Positions 1 through 8,225 of a stretch of 64,000 nt of DNA are shown here, one piece after another. Location of the stretch: NCBI RefSeq assembly GCF_004340875.1, contig NZ_SLXQ01000011.1, positions 62,001-126,000 on the forward strand, written 5' to 3'. The notes below the pieces were generated by a model, which saw nothing but the letters and a program-made list of their open reading frames with translations, was not told where the DNA came from and ran no database searches. This stretch comes from Tamaricihabitans halophyticus. Its GTDB lineage: Bacteria; Actinomycetota; Actinomycetes; Mycobacteriales; Pseudonocardiaceae. The stretch's first letter is position 1. Every line of letters starts with the position of its first letter. A program made the translations under genes and the position numbers.

Positions 1-787
1 ACACCGAACGGGCGCCCGCATGCGTGATGAAGATCGGCTGATCCGAGGCCTTGATGGTGTCCATGCTGGTGCGGTCGCCAGAATGCGAGACATCGATCGC
101 GATGCCCAGCTTGTTCATCCGCTTCACGGCCTTCTCGCCGAAGTAGGTCAGCCCACCGTCGTGCCGCTCGCGCAGGCCGGTACCGAGCGTGTTCGACTCG
201 CTGTAGGCGATGCCTGACTGCCGCACGCCGAACCCATACAACACGTCGATCCGGTCCACTTCGTTCTGGATCGGCGTCGCCGCTTCCAGCGCGGGAACCA
301 GTGCGATCTGGCCGTTGGCGCGGGCCGTGGCGATATCCGCGACACGCTCGGCCCTGATCACGAAGTCCTGCTTGGCGATATCCGAGTACCGCATGCCAAG
401 GTCAACGAGAACGTCTTCCCATTTCCAGCCCATCTGCGAGGTAATGCAGCAGGTGCCGTCCATGAAGTTCTCGAATATCGCGTCGATACCGGAAATGGAC
501 AGGCCCTCGTAGCCGGTGTGATTGCGCCCTGTCCGGTTGTAGGCGAAGGTCTCCTCGATGTTTTCCGGAAACACCGCGGTGTGGTCGTGCAGCGAGATGA
601 CCGTGTTGTCGGCCATCAACTTGTCCACACGGGAGCGCTGCGCGTCGGTGAGCTCCGGACCTCTCGAGTTGACTCGGCCGATTTCCTTCGCGAGGGTGAA
701 CTCGATGTAGTCCTCGCCCGGCTGCAACGCGTCGAACGACCGGTATCCCTGATAGCGGACCGGATCCGCGCCCGATTTCTGGACCAT
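1..787 (-). CDS. membrane dipeptidase (peptidase M19), partial
   Basis: Zinc dipeptidase of the renal dipeptidase family, which hydrolyses dipeptides including some with a D-residue or dehydro-residue at the second position. Translating the minus strand from the ATG at 787 gives about 262 residues that run off the left edge, so the C-terminus is missing. The first metal-binding motif HDH is at residues 67-69. Later segments typical of the family are a DVSHSG stretch and ITHAGARSV near the truncation. It starts 32 bp after the symporter stop and is the last visible gene of the minus-strand operon that begins with the Lrp regulator at 4902. Family call is firm; the substrate is not known. Confidence 0.85.
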   Translation of the reverse strand, partial: MVQKSGADPVRYQGYRSFDALQPGEDYIEFTLAKEIGRVNSRGPELTDAQRSRVDKLMADNTVISLHDHTAVFPENIEETFAYNRTGRNHTGYEGLSISGIDAIFENFMDGTCCITSQMGWKWEDVLVDLGMRYSDIAKQDFVIRAERVADIATARANGQIALVPALEAATPIQNEVDRIDVLYGFGVRQSGIAYSESNTLGTGLRERHDGGLTYFGEKAVKRMNKLGIAIDVSHSGDRTSMDTIKASDQPIFITHAGARSV

Positions 788-819
788 TACTGCGAAACTC
801 CTCTCGTTGACTGCCCGGG

Positions 820-2289
820 TTAGCGGCCGGCGACCGCGCTTGCGGGTGTTCGGGTTGTGCGGTCAGGACCAAAGAAGACCTCGAGCTCAGCCGGCGGTAC
901 CGGTCGGCTGAGCAGTGAGCCAGCAATCATGCCGGTGAAGCTGGCCAGGATTCCGGGAACGACCGGTTCCACCGCTGGGCTACCCAACAGGTACCACAGC
1001 AGACAGACAGCGAAGCCGGCGAGCATGGAACACATCGCACCAACCTTGGTCGCCCGCTTCCAGTACAGGCCAAGCAGTACCGCCGCGGTGATCGTGCTGG
1101 CCAGCAGTGCGGCATAGCTCAGCACCACGAACTGCACGATGTCCAGCTCCTGCAGGGTGAGCAGCAGCGGTAGCACGCCGATCACCACCGTGGCGATCCG
1201 GTTGATCCTAGTCCTGGTGCGCTCCGGGGTGTTCGGGCGCAGCAGCGCCGTGTAAATATCGTGCGAGATCGCGGGACCAGCGACAAGCAGCACCGAGTCC
1301 ACTGTACTCAGTACGGCCATGATCACGGCGGTAAGCAGTAATGCGCCTAGGAAAGGCGGCAACACTTCGGATGCGAGAATCGTCGACGCGGCATCCGAAA
1401 TGGACAGATTCGGATAGAGGAAACGCATCACCATACCCGCGATAGCAATACAGATTCCGGTCAGCAACACGAACAGCAGAGCCACCCCAGAAGCCCGGCG
1501 GCAGGTCTGGTCGTCGGGCATCGAGTAGTACCTGATCAACAGGTACGGTGCGCACAGTGCCGCGAACCCGAAGCCGAGCCAGAATCCGGCGATCTCGGCA
1601 CCGCCGAAACCCCAGCCGATGAAGTCGACGGAGACCTCGGGCAACGACTGGGTGAGCGTGGACATCCCACCGGCATGGCTGATCAGCAATGGCAGGCCAA
1701 CGGCGACTCCCACCGCCATGGTGATCTGCTGGAGAAAGTCGGTTCGCACCACGGCGGACATTCCACCGATCACCGTGTAGCCGACGATCACGACCATCAG
1801 GATCGCCGCGCCCCACACGAACGGGATACCGAAGACCGTCTCCAGAATGATGCCACCGGCCTGGTACTGCGCCGAGATGAATACCAGATACGACAGCACA
1901 AGCAGCACGGATACCACGGCGCGGGGAACCTTGCCACCGAACCGGTCGGCGATGAAATCCGGGAAGGTCAGGGCGTTGCGCTCATGCGCGTACCGCCGCA
2001 GCCGCGGCGCGATGACGTACGCGGAGACAAGGAAAGCCACCCAGATCCCCGCCCAACCCCACATGAACGACGCGCCTGTTACGTAGTGGATGCCCACCGT
2101 GCCAACGAAAGTACCCGCGCTCATCTGTGTCGCGGCGATGCTGGCACCACCGATCCACGGGCCAACCTTGCGGCCCGCGACGAAGAAATCCTGTTCGCTC
2201 TTGTTCGCACGGTAAGACCGCAAACCCTCGTAACAGGTGATCGCCAGGAACACGAACAGAGTCAACAGGAAGACGAGTTCGAAGCTCAT
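820..2289 (-). CDS. sodium:solute symporter (SSS family)
   Basis: Secondary transporter of 489 residues with about 13 hydrophobic segments, the normal size and topology of the SSS/PutP-PanF family, which couples Na+ entry to uptake of amino acids, vitamins or other organic acids. The N-terminus (first helix, then YRANKSEQDFFVAGRKVGPW) matches the family hallmark after helix 1. Its ATG overlaps the stop of the upstream small membrane protein by four bases (ATGA), so the two are translationally coupled. Being between a racemase and a dipeptidase suggests uptake of a dipeptide, amino acid or hydantoin-like compound; this is inference from context. Confidence 0.85.
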   Translation of the reverse strand: MSFELVFLLTLFVFLAITCYEGLRSYRANKSEQDFFVAGRKVGPWIGGASIAATQMSAGTFVGTVGIHYVTGASFMWGWAGIWVAFLVSAYVIAPRLRRYAHERNALTFPDFIADRFGGKVPRAVVSVLLVLSYLVFISAQYQAGGIILETVFGIPFVWGAAILMVVIVGYTVIGGMSAVVRTDFLQQITMAVGVAVGLPLLISHAGGMSTLTQSLPEVSVDFIGWGFGGAEIAGFWLGFGFAALCAPYLLIRYYSMPDDQTCRRASGVALLFVLLTGICIAIAGMVMRFLYPNLSISDAASTILASEVLPPFLGALLLTAVIMAVLSTVDSVLLVAGPAISHDIYTALLRPNTPERTRTRINRIATVVIGVLPLLLTLQELDIVQFVVLSYAALLASTITAAVLLGLYWKRATKVGAMCSMLAGFAVCLLWYLLGSPAVEPVVPGILASFTGMIAGSLLSRPVPPAELEVFFGPDRTTRTPASAVAGR

Positions 2290-2456
2290 CGAGCGTCCTC
2301 CTCGGTTGTCTTGGTCCGCTCTGCCCGCTGGGCGGACCGCCGGTCAACGCGTCCAGCGAGCACGATCGCCAGCAAGGACAACAGCAGGCCCGCGAGCACG
2401 GCGGTGTCGAATGGAATGCCAAACGGGGTTATGAGGGTGCCGTCCGCAAGAATCAT
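2286..2456 (-). CDS. small single-span membrane protein coupled to symporter
   Basis: A 56-residue protein starting MILADGTLITPFG with one hydrophobic helix (about residues 15-34) and a charged basic/acidic C-terminal tail. Its ATG overlaps the stop of the secreted protein upstream and its stop overlaps the start of the symporter, so it is locked into the operon by ATGA junctions on both sides. Small membrane proteins are often encoded immediately before SSS transporters (for example YhdT with PanF), so an accessory or assembly role is plausible. I recognise no named family with confidence. Confidence 0.7.
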   Translation of the reverse strand: MILADGTLITPFGIPFDTAVLAGLLLSLLAIVLAGRVDRRSAQRAERTKTTEEDAR

Positions 2457-3142
2457 TGTTCGGCCCGTTCCTTCCTTCGGATACCGACAGCCCAAAACAC
2501 CACGACGATCGCGAGAAAGAGGCCGCTACCGATCGAAACCACGGTGCCGAGCGAGAGCCGGTCCGTCGAGCCGTAGTCAGCGACCACCGTCGAAGGCAGG
2601 GAGTTGCCTCGATGTTCGACCGTGACCTGGTCCCCGCCGGAATCGGCCTGCCGGAAGCTGGGCATGCTGTCACCCACGAGCCGTTGACCGGCGGGCAGTG
2701 CGACGGAGATGCCTACCCGCGCGGCCCGGTCGGTGGGAATATCCGGAATCACCAGCGGAACCGCCCGCGCCTGCGCGGTGCGATCCAGTTCGTGTTCCAC
2801 CACATATTCCTGGGTTCCGCTCGCCAGTTCGGTCGTGATCCGGTTGGCGGACCGCGCGGCGAGATCGTGCTCGTCGTCCGGGGTGGTCACCGAGACGATT
2901 CGCGCGTCCCGCTGGTGCGGGACCAGTAGCTCGATCGGCGTGGCTTCGGTTGTTGGCCGGGTCAACCGGAACTCGCTGCGTACCACGTCGGCACCAGTGT
3001 CCCGCATGGTGACGGTCACCTCGGCAGCTGCCAGAGTGGGCTCCGCTGGCGCGGCCGTGGCAGGCGCGGCGAACACACAACTCAGGACTGCCGTCGCCGC
3101 GCCAACACCGATCGACCGCACGAGCATCGCGCGGATCCTCAC
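2453..3142 (-). CDS. secreted, C-terminally membrane-anchored protein of unknown function
   Basis: 229 residues from a GTG at 3142 that overlaps the racemase stop (GTGA). I preferred this start over the longer in-frame extension because of the junction and because it puts a signal peptide at the N-terminus (hydrophobic core, then AAPATAAPAEP). The middle is beta-rich, without cysteines or a motif I know. A single transmembrane helix near the C-terminus is followed by a short basic tail (GIRRKERAEQ), so the bulk should face outside. Its place inside a racemase/symporter/dipeptidase operon suggests a substrate-binding or wall-associated role, but there is no direct evidence. Confidence 0.65.
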   Translation of the reverse strand: MRIRAMLVRSIGVGAATAVLSCVFAAPATAAPAEPTLAAAEVTVTMRDTGADVVRSEFRLTRPTTEATPIELLVPHQRDARIVSVTTPDDEHDLAARSANRITTELASGTQEYVVEHELDRTAQARAVPLVIPDIPTDRAARVGISVALPAGQRLVGDSMPSFRQADSGGDQVTVEHRGNSLPSTVVADYGSTDRLSLGTVVSIGSGLFLAIVVVFWAVGIRRKERAEQ

Positions 3143-3921
3143 GCGGTCACCTCCATCGGGCCGTCCGCCTGGTGCGCCAGAACCGCGATCGAGTCGCCAT
3201 CGGCGAGCTTGGGCGGCCGGTGATAGGCACGTCGGCTGTGCGCGAGCCCCATCCGATGCAGGGCTTCGGCTTGGTGCAACGCGGCGCGTACCGGATTCAC
3301 CACCGGAGCACCGAGTTCCTCGGTCAGCCGTTCGGCAGCTCCCAGAAAGCCCATGCTCATACAACCGAGCACGATCGTGTCCGTATCGGTGGTATCCAGC
3401 AGGCGCGCGCATTCGGCGCGCAATGCGCCGTGGGCGGCCTCATGGTCGTTATTGATCTCGAGCACGGACAACTCGACCGCACGTACCTCGCCGAGCGCAC
3501 CGAGTACGCCGGTCTCCCAGGCGAGCCGGCGAAGCAGTGGTCGAACACTCGCGGTCACCGTCACCACGGAGAACTGGTGTCCAAGCGTGGCCGCCAGAGC
3601 CATCCCTGCCGAAGCCGGGCCCACGACCGGACGGGTAGCGATCTCGCGCAGCCCGTCCAGCCCAGGGTCTCCGAAACAACCGACCACCGTGGCGTCCGCG
3701 CCGTTGTTCTCGGCTGAGCGCAGCCGCGCGCCCATCGCGGGAATCGCCAGGTACTCCTCGAATGCCGACTCCACGGACGCTGGCCCACTGTCTACTGCGG
3801 ATACGGTCACCGTCGTGCCGGCGCTCGCCCATTCCGCGAGCAATCCGGCTCGCCGCCGCATCTCCGCGACGCCGAGCTCCGTCGCATGCATGGGCGCGGG
3901 TAGTAAATAGGTTAGCTGCAT
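3139..3921 (-). CDS. Asp/Glu/hydantoin racemase family protein
   Basis: 260-residue cofactor-independent racemase. The two catalytic cysteines of the family are visible as C82 (VVGCFGDPG) and C187 (IVLGCMSMGF), one in each half of the pseudo-symmetric fold. Hydantoin racemases of this family interconvert D- and L-5-substituted hydantoins; relatives act on aspartate, glutamate or allantoin. A Shine-Dalgarno GGAG lies 5 bp before the ATG. It is the first gene after the Lrp-type regulator (15-bp gap). The hydantoinase-like enzyme at 6714 makes a hydantoin substrate attractive, but no carbamoylase is in view. Confidence 0.8.
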   Translation of the reverse strand: MQLTYLLPAPMHATELGVAEMRRRAGLLAEWASAGTTVTVSAVDSGPASVESAFEEYLAIPAMGARLRSAENNGADATVVGCFGDPGLDGLREIATRPVVGPASAGMALAATLGHQFSVVTVTASVRPLLRRLAWETGVLGALGEVRAVELSVLEINNDHEAAHGALRAECARLLDTTDTDTIVLGCMSMGFLGAAERLTEELGAPVVNPVRAALHQAEALHRMGLAHSRRAYHRPPKLADGDSIAVLAHQADGPMEVTA

Positions 3922-3936
3922 GTGTACTCCATGCGG

Positions 3937-4902
3937 TCAGATTTCGAAGGGCCGGTAAGCACGCTTGTGGTTTTCCAGTTCGAGTCCGATCTCGACGGAT
4001 CGAACGCCGGGCAAACCGCCGAGTACTCCGGTGGTGAAGGAATAGATATCGGCCGGCCGAGCGAGAATGACCTCGCACACCAGATCCGCCGCCCCCGCGG
4101 TCGCCGAGACATAGCGAACCTCCGTCCGCTCCGCGAGCAACCGCGCTACCTCGTCCAGCTGGGCGAGATCAACTTTGAGCGAGGCGAACAGTTCGACCTG
4201 AAAACCAAGCGCCGCAGGGGAAACCAAGGTGCTGAACACCAGTGCCCTGCTGGCGACGAGGCGCTCGATCCTTCGCCGTACCCCGGTCTCGCCGACCGTC
4301 AGACCCTTCGCCAGGTCCCGAAACTGCCGTCGGCCATCGTCGGCGAGCGCGGCGAGCAAGTTGCGGTCGACATCATCGAGCACACACGGCTCGACCGGGT
4401 CGGCGAGGGCGTCGGCCGAGCTGGGCACTGCCGTTGGAGCCGCGTCAAGCAGGTCGCGGCTCCAGTCGTGTCGCATCGCGAAGTTCCGGGTAACCAGTGC
4501 GGACGAGGTCCGGTGTACACCGGCGAGGCCGCCCACCTCGTCCACCAGCGCTTGGACAAGGACCTGCCGAGAGGGCACGATGATCTCGGTGATGATGTCC
4601 CAGTTTCCCGTGCTCAGCGCGAGAAAACGGGTATCCGAGCGGGCGGCGAGTACATCGACCACGCTGCGTACCGCACCAGGCGCGCAGTTGAGCTGAACCA
4701 GCACGGGTTGCCCGAGTCCGCAGACCAGAGGGTCCGCTACCCCGACAACCCGTACGGTGCCGTCCTCGAGCAGTTTGCCACCTCGGCGCGCCGCGGTGCT
4801 CTCCGTCGTGCCGGCCAGCCTGGCCACCTCTGCCCATGAGCAGCGTCCGTCGAGCTGTAGCGCGGCGACGATCCGCCGGTCCAGCTCGGTGAGTTCTTCC
4901 AT
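3937..4902 (-). CDS. Lrp/AsnC family transcriptional regulator, tandem-domain
   Basis: 321 residues, about twice the usual AsnC length. Two winged-helix segments are seen: residues about 5-60 (LDRRIVAALQLDGRCSWAEV) and about 170-225 (LDDVDRNLLAALADDGRRQF), each followed by a RAM-like ligand-binding part. Tandem AsnC proteins are common in actinomycetes and often control amino-acid or peptide uptake next door. It starts the minus-strand operon containing the racemase, symporter and dipeptidase, so autoregulation plus operon control by an amino acid is the natural inference. A GAGGTAGG ribosome-binding site precedes the ATG. Confidence 0.85.
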   Translation of the reverse strand: MEELTELDRRIVAALQLDGRCSWAEVARLAGTTESTAARRGGKLLEDGTVRVVGVADPLVCGLGQPVLVQLNCAPGAVRSVVDVLAARSDTRFLALSTGNWDIITEIIVPSRQVLVQALVDEVGGLAGVHRTSSALVTRNFAMRHDWSRDLLDAAPTAVPSSADALADPVEPCVLDDVDRNLLAALADDGRRQFRDLAKGLTVGETGVRRRIERLVASRALVFSTLVSPAALGFQVELFASLKVDLAQLDEVARLLAERTEVRYVSATAGAADLVCEVILARPADIYSFTTGVLGGLPGVRSVEIGLELENHKRAYRPFEI

Positions 4903-4970
4903 CGCCTACCTCACAATTACGGATCTCAGCCCAATGACAGGCCAATGTACGTGAAACAGGCTCATAAGCA

Positions 4971-4999
4971 TATATAGATGCGTGAAATTGAAGTAACAA
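4971..4999 (-). promoter_or_regulatory. candidate promoter of the Lrp-racemase operon
   Basis: On the minus strand a -35 box TTGTTA (4999-4994) is separated by exactly 17 bp from a -10 box TATATA (4976-4971), about 70 bp upstream of the regulator ATG at 4902. The surrounding 60 bp is distinctly AT-rich in an otherwise GC-rich window. Confidence 0.5.
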
Positions 5000-5101
5000 A
5001 CTCGCAGTGTGGGCGAAGTCGGCCGATCACAGAACGTGTACGTATCGATCAAGGCCGCGTCGGAGCAGGATGGCGCCCCGTGCGGGCGCCACCACCAACG
5101 G

Positions 5102-6544
5102 TTAGTGGAGGATCGCGATCTCGATGGTGTACACCGCTAGCGACACCAGCAGCAGTACCCACGAGCTGTACAGGACCCGCTTCAACGCGGTGGACCTGGC
5201 CAGCCCCACCGGCGCGATCATGTTCACTCCGGGGAACGGCCCGTACGTATCGGCCTGCGCCGAGGCAAGCAGCACGACCGACCACGCGGCGATCGGCACG
5301 CCGAGCGCGTCCGCGGTCGGTCCGAATATCTGGTCCACCAGGAGCACCTGCGCCGCCGAAGCGCCCTGAATACCGATCCAACCGATCAGTCCAACCAGGA
5401 CAAGGAAGGTGAAGGTGCCGAGGGCAACAAGATTGCTGCCCCACAGATCGAGCAGGATCTCGTAGGGATTGAGCTCCTCGATGACCGCGAAGAGCGCGGC
5501 GAGTAGCCAGAACAGCAGGAAGAAGTTGAACAGCCGCCCGCAACCGTCGTACAGCGCGCGCAGCAGTGCCGTCGGGGAGAGCCGCCCGGCCGCGCCGGCG
5601 ACGACGGCCATGCCGATCAGGGCAAGTACCGCGAAGGACGTACCGGCACCGGTCAGCACCGCGTAGACGACCATCAGCACGAAGGATCCGAGGAAGGCCA
5701 CGGTGCTCTGCCTCGCGTAGCGCGGCACTTCGAGTGCTTCGTCGACCTGATCGTCCGCGCCATAGAAATCCTCGGGACTGGTCGGCCTGCGCAGGTTCCA
5801 CCGCACCAGGAAGAACCCGACGACGAAGCAGGCGATCGCCAGTGGGCCGCCCGCGACCAGAACGAACTCTGGATAGGAGATCCCGGATGAACTGCGGATC
5901 GCCACCATGCTGCCAACAAATGGCGCCACGAACATCCCGCAGGTGCCGCCGATGAACATCATCAGGGCGGTGCCGGATCTGGTGAATCCCAGCCGCGCGG
6001 CGATCGGAATAACCAGCGGTGCAGCCAACGCGAACGCGCCGATGAGCGTACCGAGCGCGATCACCAGTACCCCGGTGGCCAACATGATGCCGAGTTGCGC
6101 ACGCAGCGCCGAGTCGATGCCCATGCGCTGCACGATCAGCCGGACCAGATCCGTGGCCGCGCCGGTTTTCATCAGCACCTCGCCGAGGCCGGATCCAAGC
6201 ACGATCACCAGACCGATCACCACCACGTCGGAGGCGAGCGAGTCGGCGAGATAGTCGGCCGCGTCAATCGGTCCAGCGCCGAGCACGAGCAGCCCGGAGA
6301 GCAAGCCCACCGTGGTGGCCAGCACGATGTCCAGGTCCGCAAGCAGCAGCACGGCGTAGAGCGCCAACGGCAGAAATCCCCATAACGTCGGTGAGGAAGT
6401 CAACGGACCGAGGACGGCGCTCAGTACCAGCCCGGCGACCGCGATCGCCGTCTGCACTCCACGACGCAGTGGCGTCACGGTGCCGGCGACCTCGCCAACC
6501 GGCTGCTCCTTATCGGATGACGGGGCAGGTTGGTTGGTACTCAT
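5102..6544 (-). CDS. ion transporter superfamily permease (NhaC/YfcC-like)
   Basis: 480-residue polytopic membrane protein with 11-13 hydrophobic stretches, a duplicated architecture and a glycine-rich segment (FIGGTCGMFVAPFVGSM) in the first half. The overall look is that of the ion-transporter superfamily, which includes Na+/H+ antiporters and carboxylate or peptide carriers. The ATG at 6544 was chosen because GGAG sits 6 bp upstream; a GTG at 6556 is the alternative. It lies between the Lrp-led operon and the divergent amidohydrolase, so it may import the amidohydrolase substrate. The exact subfamily and substrate are uncertain. Confidence 0.65.
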   Translation of the reverse strand: MSTNQPAPSSDKEQPVGEVAGTVTPLRRGVQTAIAVAGLVLSAVLGPLTSSPTLWGFLPLALYAVLLLADLDIVLATTVGLLSGLLVLGAGPIDAADYLADSLASDVVVIGLVIVLGSGLGEVLMKTGAATDLVRLIVQRMGIDSALRAQLGIMLATGVLVIALGTLIGAFALAAPLVIPIAARLGFTRSGTALMMFIGGTCGMFVAPFVGSMVAIRSSSGISYPEFVLVAGGPLAIACFVVGFFLVRWNLRRPTSPEDFYGADDQVDEALEVPRYARQSTVAFLGSFVLMVVYAVLTGAGTSFAVLALIGMAVVAGAAGRLSPTALLRALYDGCGRLFNFFLLFWLLAALFAVIEELNPYEILLDLWGSNLVALGTFTFLVLVGLIGWIGIQGASAAQVLLVDQIFGPTADALGVPIAAWSVVLLASAQADTYGPFPGVNMIAPVGLARSTALKRVLYSSWVLLLVSLAVYTIEIAILH

Positions 6545-6587
6545 AGGATTCTCCACCTCGATGGCTGCGCGGATCCGAGAACTATAG

Positions 6588-6626
6588 ACAACTTTTCATG
6601 CATAATCACCACTTGACGCAAGTTGT
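6588..6626. promoter_or_regulatory. inverted repeat in divergent promoter region
   Basis: The 157-bp gap between the divergent permease and amidohydrolase contains ACAACTT (6588-6594) and its exact complement AAGTTGT (6620-6626), 25 bp apart. A TTGACG hexamer (6613-6618) lies inside the repeat. This looks like a binding region for a dimeric regulator such as the neighbouring Lrp protein, but the arms are short and the assignment is weak. Confidence 0.3.
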
Positions 6627-6713
6627 GTTGCACCGACATGCTGATCAATCAACGGTTGGCGCGCCTTGCGGTGATCGTTGCCCGGTTTGGCGAGCAGAAG
6701 GGCGATAGCGGAG

Positions 6714-8225
6714 ATGACGGCTGAGACGATAGGTCGACTGTTGATCCGCGGCGGCCATGTCGTGGACCCGAGCGCCAATATCGACCACGTCTGCGATATC
6801 GCGGTAGTCGATGGCCGCATCGCGGAGATCGGCACGAGCTTGTCGACCAGCGCCGGGACCCAGGTTATCGACGCCGAAGGCGCGTACGTCCTTCCCGGCG
6901 TGGTGGACAGTCATGTGCACCTGACTGACCTGTCCCATGAGTCCACCGCGACCAGTACCAACGCGTACGAGCGACTCGCCATGGCCGGGGTCACCACCGC
7001 CGTCGAGTTCTTCGATTTCGGCCGAGCGCTCGACCAGTGGCACACGTCGACGACCGGACTGACGATGCTCGGCCTCCAGGGCATCCGCTCCTACTCCGGC
7101 ACGGCCGCACGGCCCACCCTTCGCGACGCGGTCGCCGACAGTCTGACCGCCGGCGCGATTGGCGTGAAGCTACTCGGCGGGCACTTTCCCAACACGCCGG
7201 AAACCTCAGCCAGGGTCATCGAGCAAGCGGCCGAGCTCGGGGCGTACTGCGCGTTTCATGCTGGCACCACCGAGCACGGCAGCAACCTCGACGGGATGCG
7301 CGAGGCGATCCAACTCGCGCAGGGAAACCCACTGCACATCGCGCATACCAACGCTTACCTGCGCGGAGCGACCGACGCGGTGGAACACGAGAACCGGGTA
7401 GCCACCGAACTGCTCTGGAACGCGACACGGGTAGTCAGCGAGGCGCACCTGGCTGAGCTCAATCTGTGCCTCGGCGCGGTCGCCGACGGCGCGCTCGAGG
7501 ACCAGATCGTGTTGAACTGCCTGCGCCAAGGCGGATTCAGCCCTGACGTCGCGGGGCTGGAGCGCGCCTTTGTCGCGGGCTACGCCCATGTACTCGAGGA
7601 AACAGCGGAGGGGCCGCGCCACGTGACCGGCGAAGCCGGGCGAGAACTATGGCGCGCCGATCCAGCGAACTCGGCACTCAACTTTCCCGTCAACAACCGA
7701 CTCTCCGCGCTCGGTCAGGCATGCGTCCGGGTCGACGCGGCGGGCAACCAGCGCTGGGACGGCGCGGGCGAGTTCATTGTGGACGCGATTTCCTCGGACG
7801 GCGGAAGCTGGCGAAACGTCATCCTGCGGTACGGGTTGGCGCTCGTCCGGTTCGGCGCGCTGACCATGCGGCAACTCGTGCACAAGGCATGCCGGCAGCC
7901 CGCGCTGATGTATGGCCTGACCGCCAAAGGCCATCTCATGCCAGGTGCGGACGGCGATATCGTGTTGGTCGAGCCCAACTCGGGCAGCGTACGGAGCACC
8001 ATCGCGGGCGGGCGAGTGATCTACGACGGACAACACGTCCGGCACGGTGGCGGAAAGATCCTGACTACCTCGGCGGGGTTGGCCGCTATCCGGTCACGAG
8101 GTATTCACGGCGAGGAAATTGACCTGGCCGGGAGCCTCTTCCGCACCCGCGTTTCCCGCGCCCCGAAGCCGGCTACGGATCAGCAACGTGGTGGCCCCGT
8201 CGAATCGCGCGCTACCAGTACATGA
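6714..8225 (+). CDS. amidohydrolase, dihydropyrimidinase/hydantoinase-like
   Basis: 503-residue cyclic-amidohydrolase. The HxH metal motif is HVH at residues 67-69, in the classic PGVVDSHVHL context after a small N-terminal beta domain. K152 (IGVKLLGGH) is a candidate for the carboxylated lysine bridging the two metals. Further histidines lie in YCAFHAGT and LHIAHTNAY, and a candidate catalytic Asp in VDAISSDGG. Such enzymes open cyclic amides (hydantoin, dihydropyrimidine, dihydroorotate, allantoin). I start at the ATG at 6714 because the family N-terminus begins there. The 3' end overlaps the convergent LacI gene by 46 bp. Substrate unknown; the nearby racemase favours a hydantoin-like ring. 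Confidence 0.75.
   Translation: MTAETIGRLLIRGGHVVDPSANIDHVCDIAVVDGRIAEIGTSLSTSAGTQVIDAEGAYVLPGVVDSHVHLTDLSHESTATSTNAYERLAMAGVTTAVEFFDFGRALDQWHTSTTGLTMLGLQGIRSYSGTAARPTLRDAVADSLTAGAIGVKLLGGHFPNTPETSARVIEQAAELGAYCAFHAGTTEHGSNLDGMREAIQLAQGNPLHIAHTNAYLRGATDAVEHENRVATELLWNATRVVSEAHLAELNLCLGAVADGALEDQIVLNCLRQGGFSPDVAGLERAFVAGYAHVLEETAEGPRHVTGEAGRELWRADPANSALNFPVNNRLSALGQACVRVDAAGNQRWDGAGEFIVDAISSDGGSWRNVILRYGLALVRFGALTMRQLVHKACRQPALMYGLTAKGHLMPGADGDIVLVEPNSGSVRSTIAGGRVIYDGQHVRHGGGKILTTSAGLAAIRSRGIHGEEIDLAGSLFRTRVSRAPKPATDQQRGGPVESRATST

Noticed and set aside
3922-4839. 305-codon open frame on the plus strand
   Set aside because: Antisense to the Lrp/AsnC gene; no recognisable domain.
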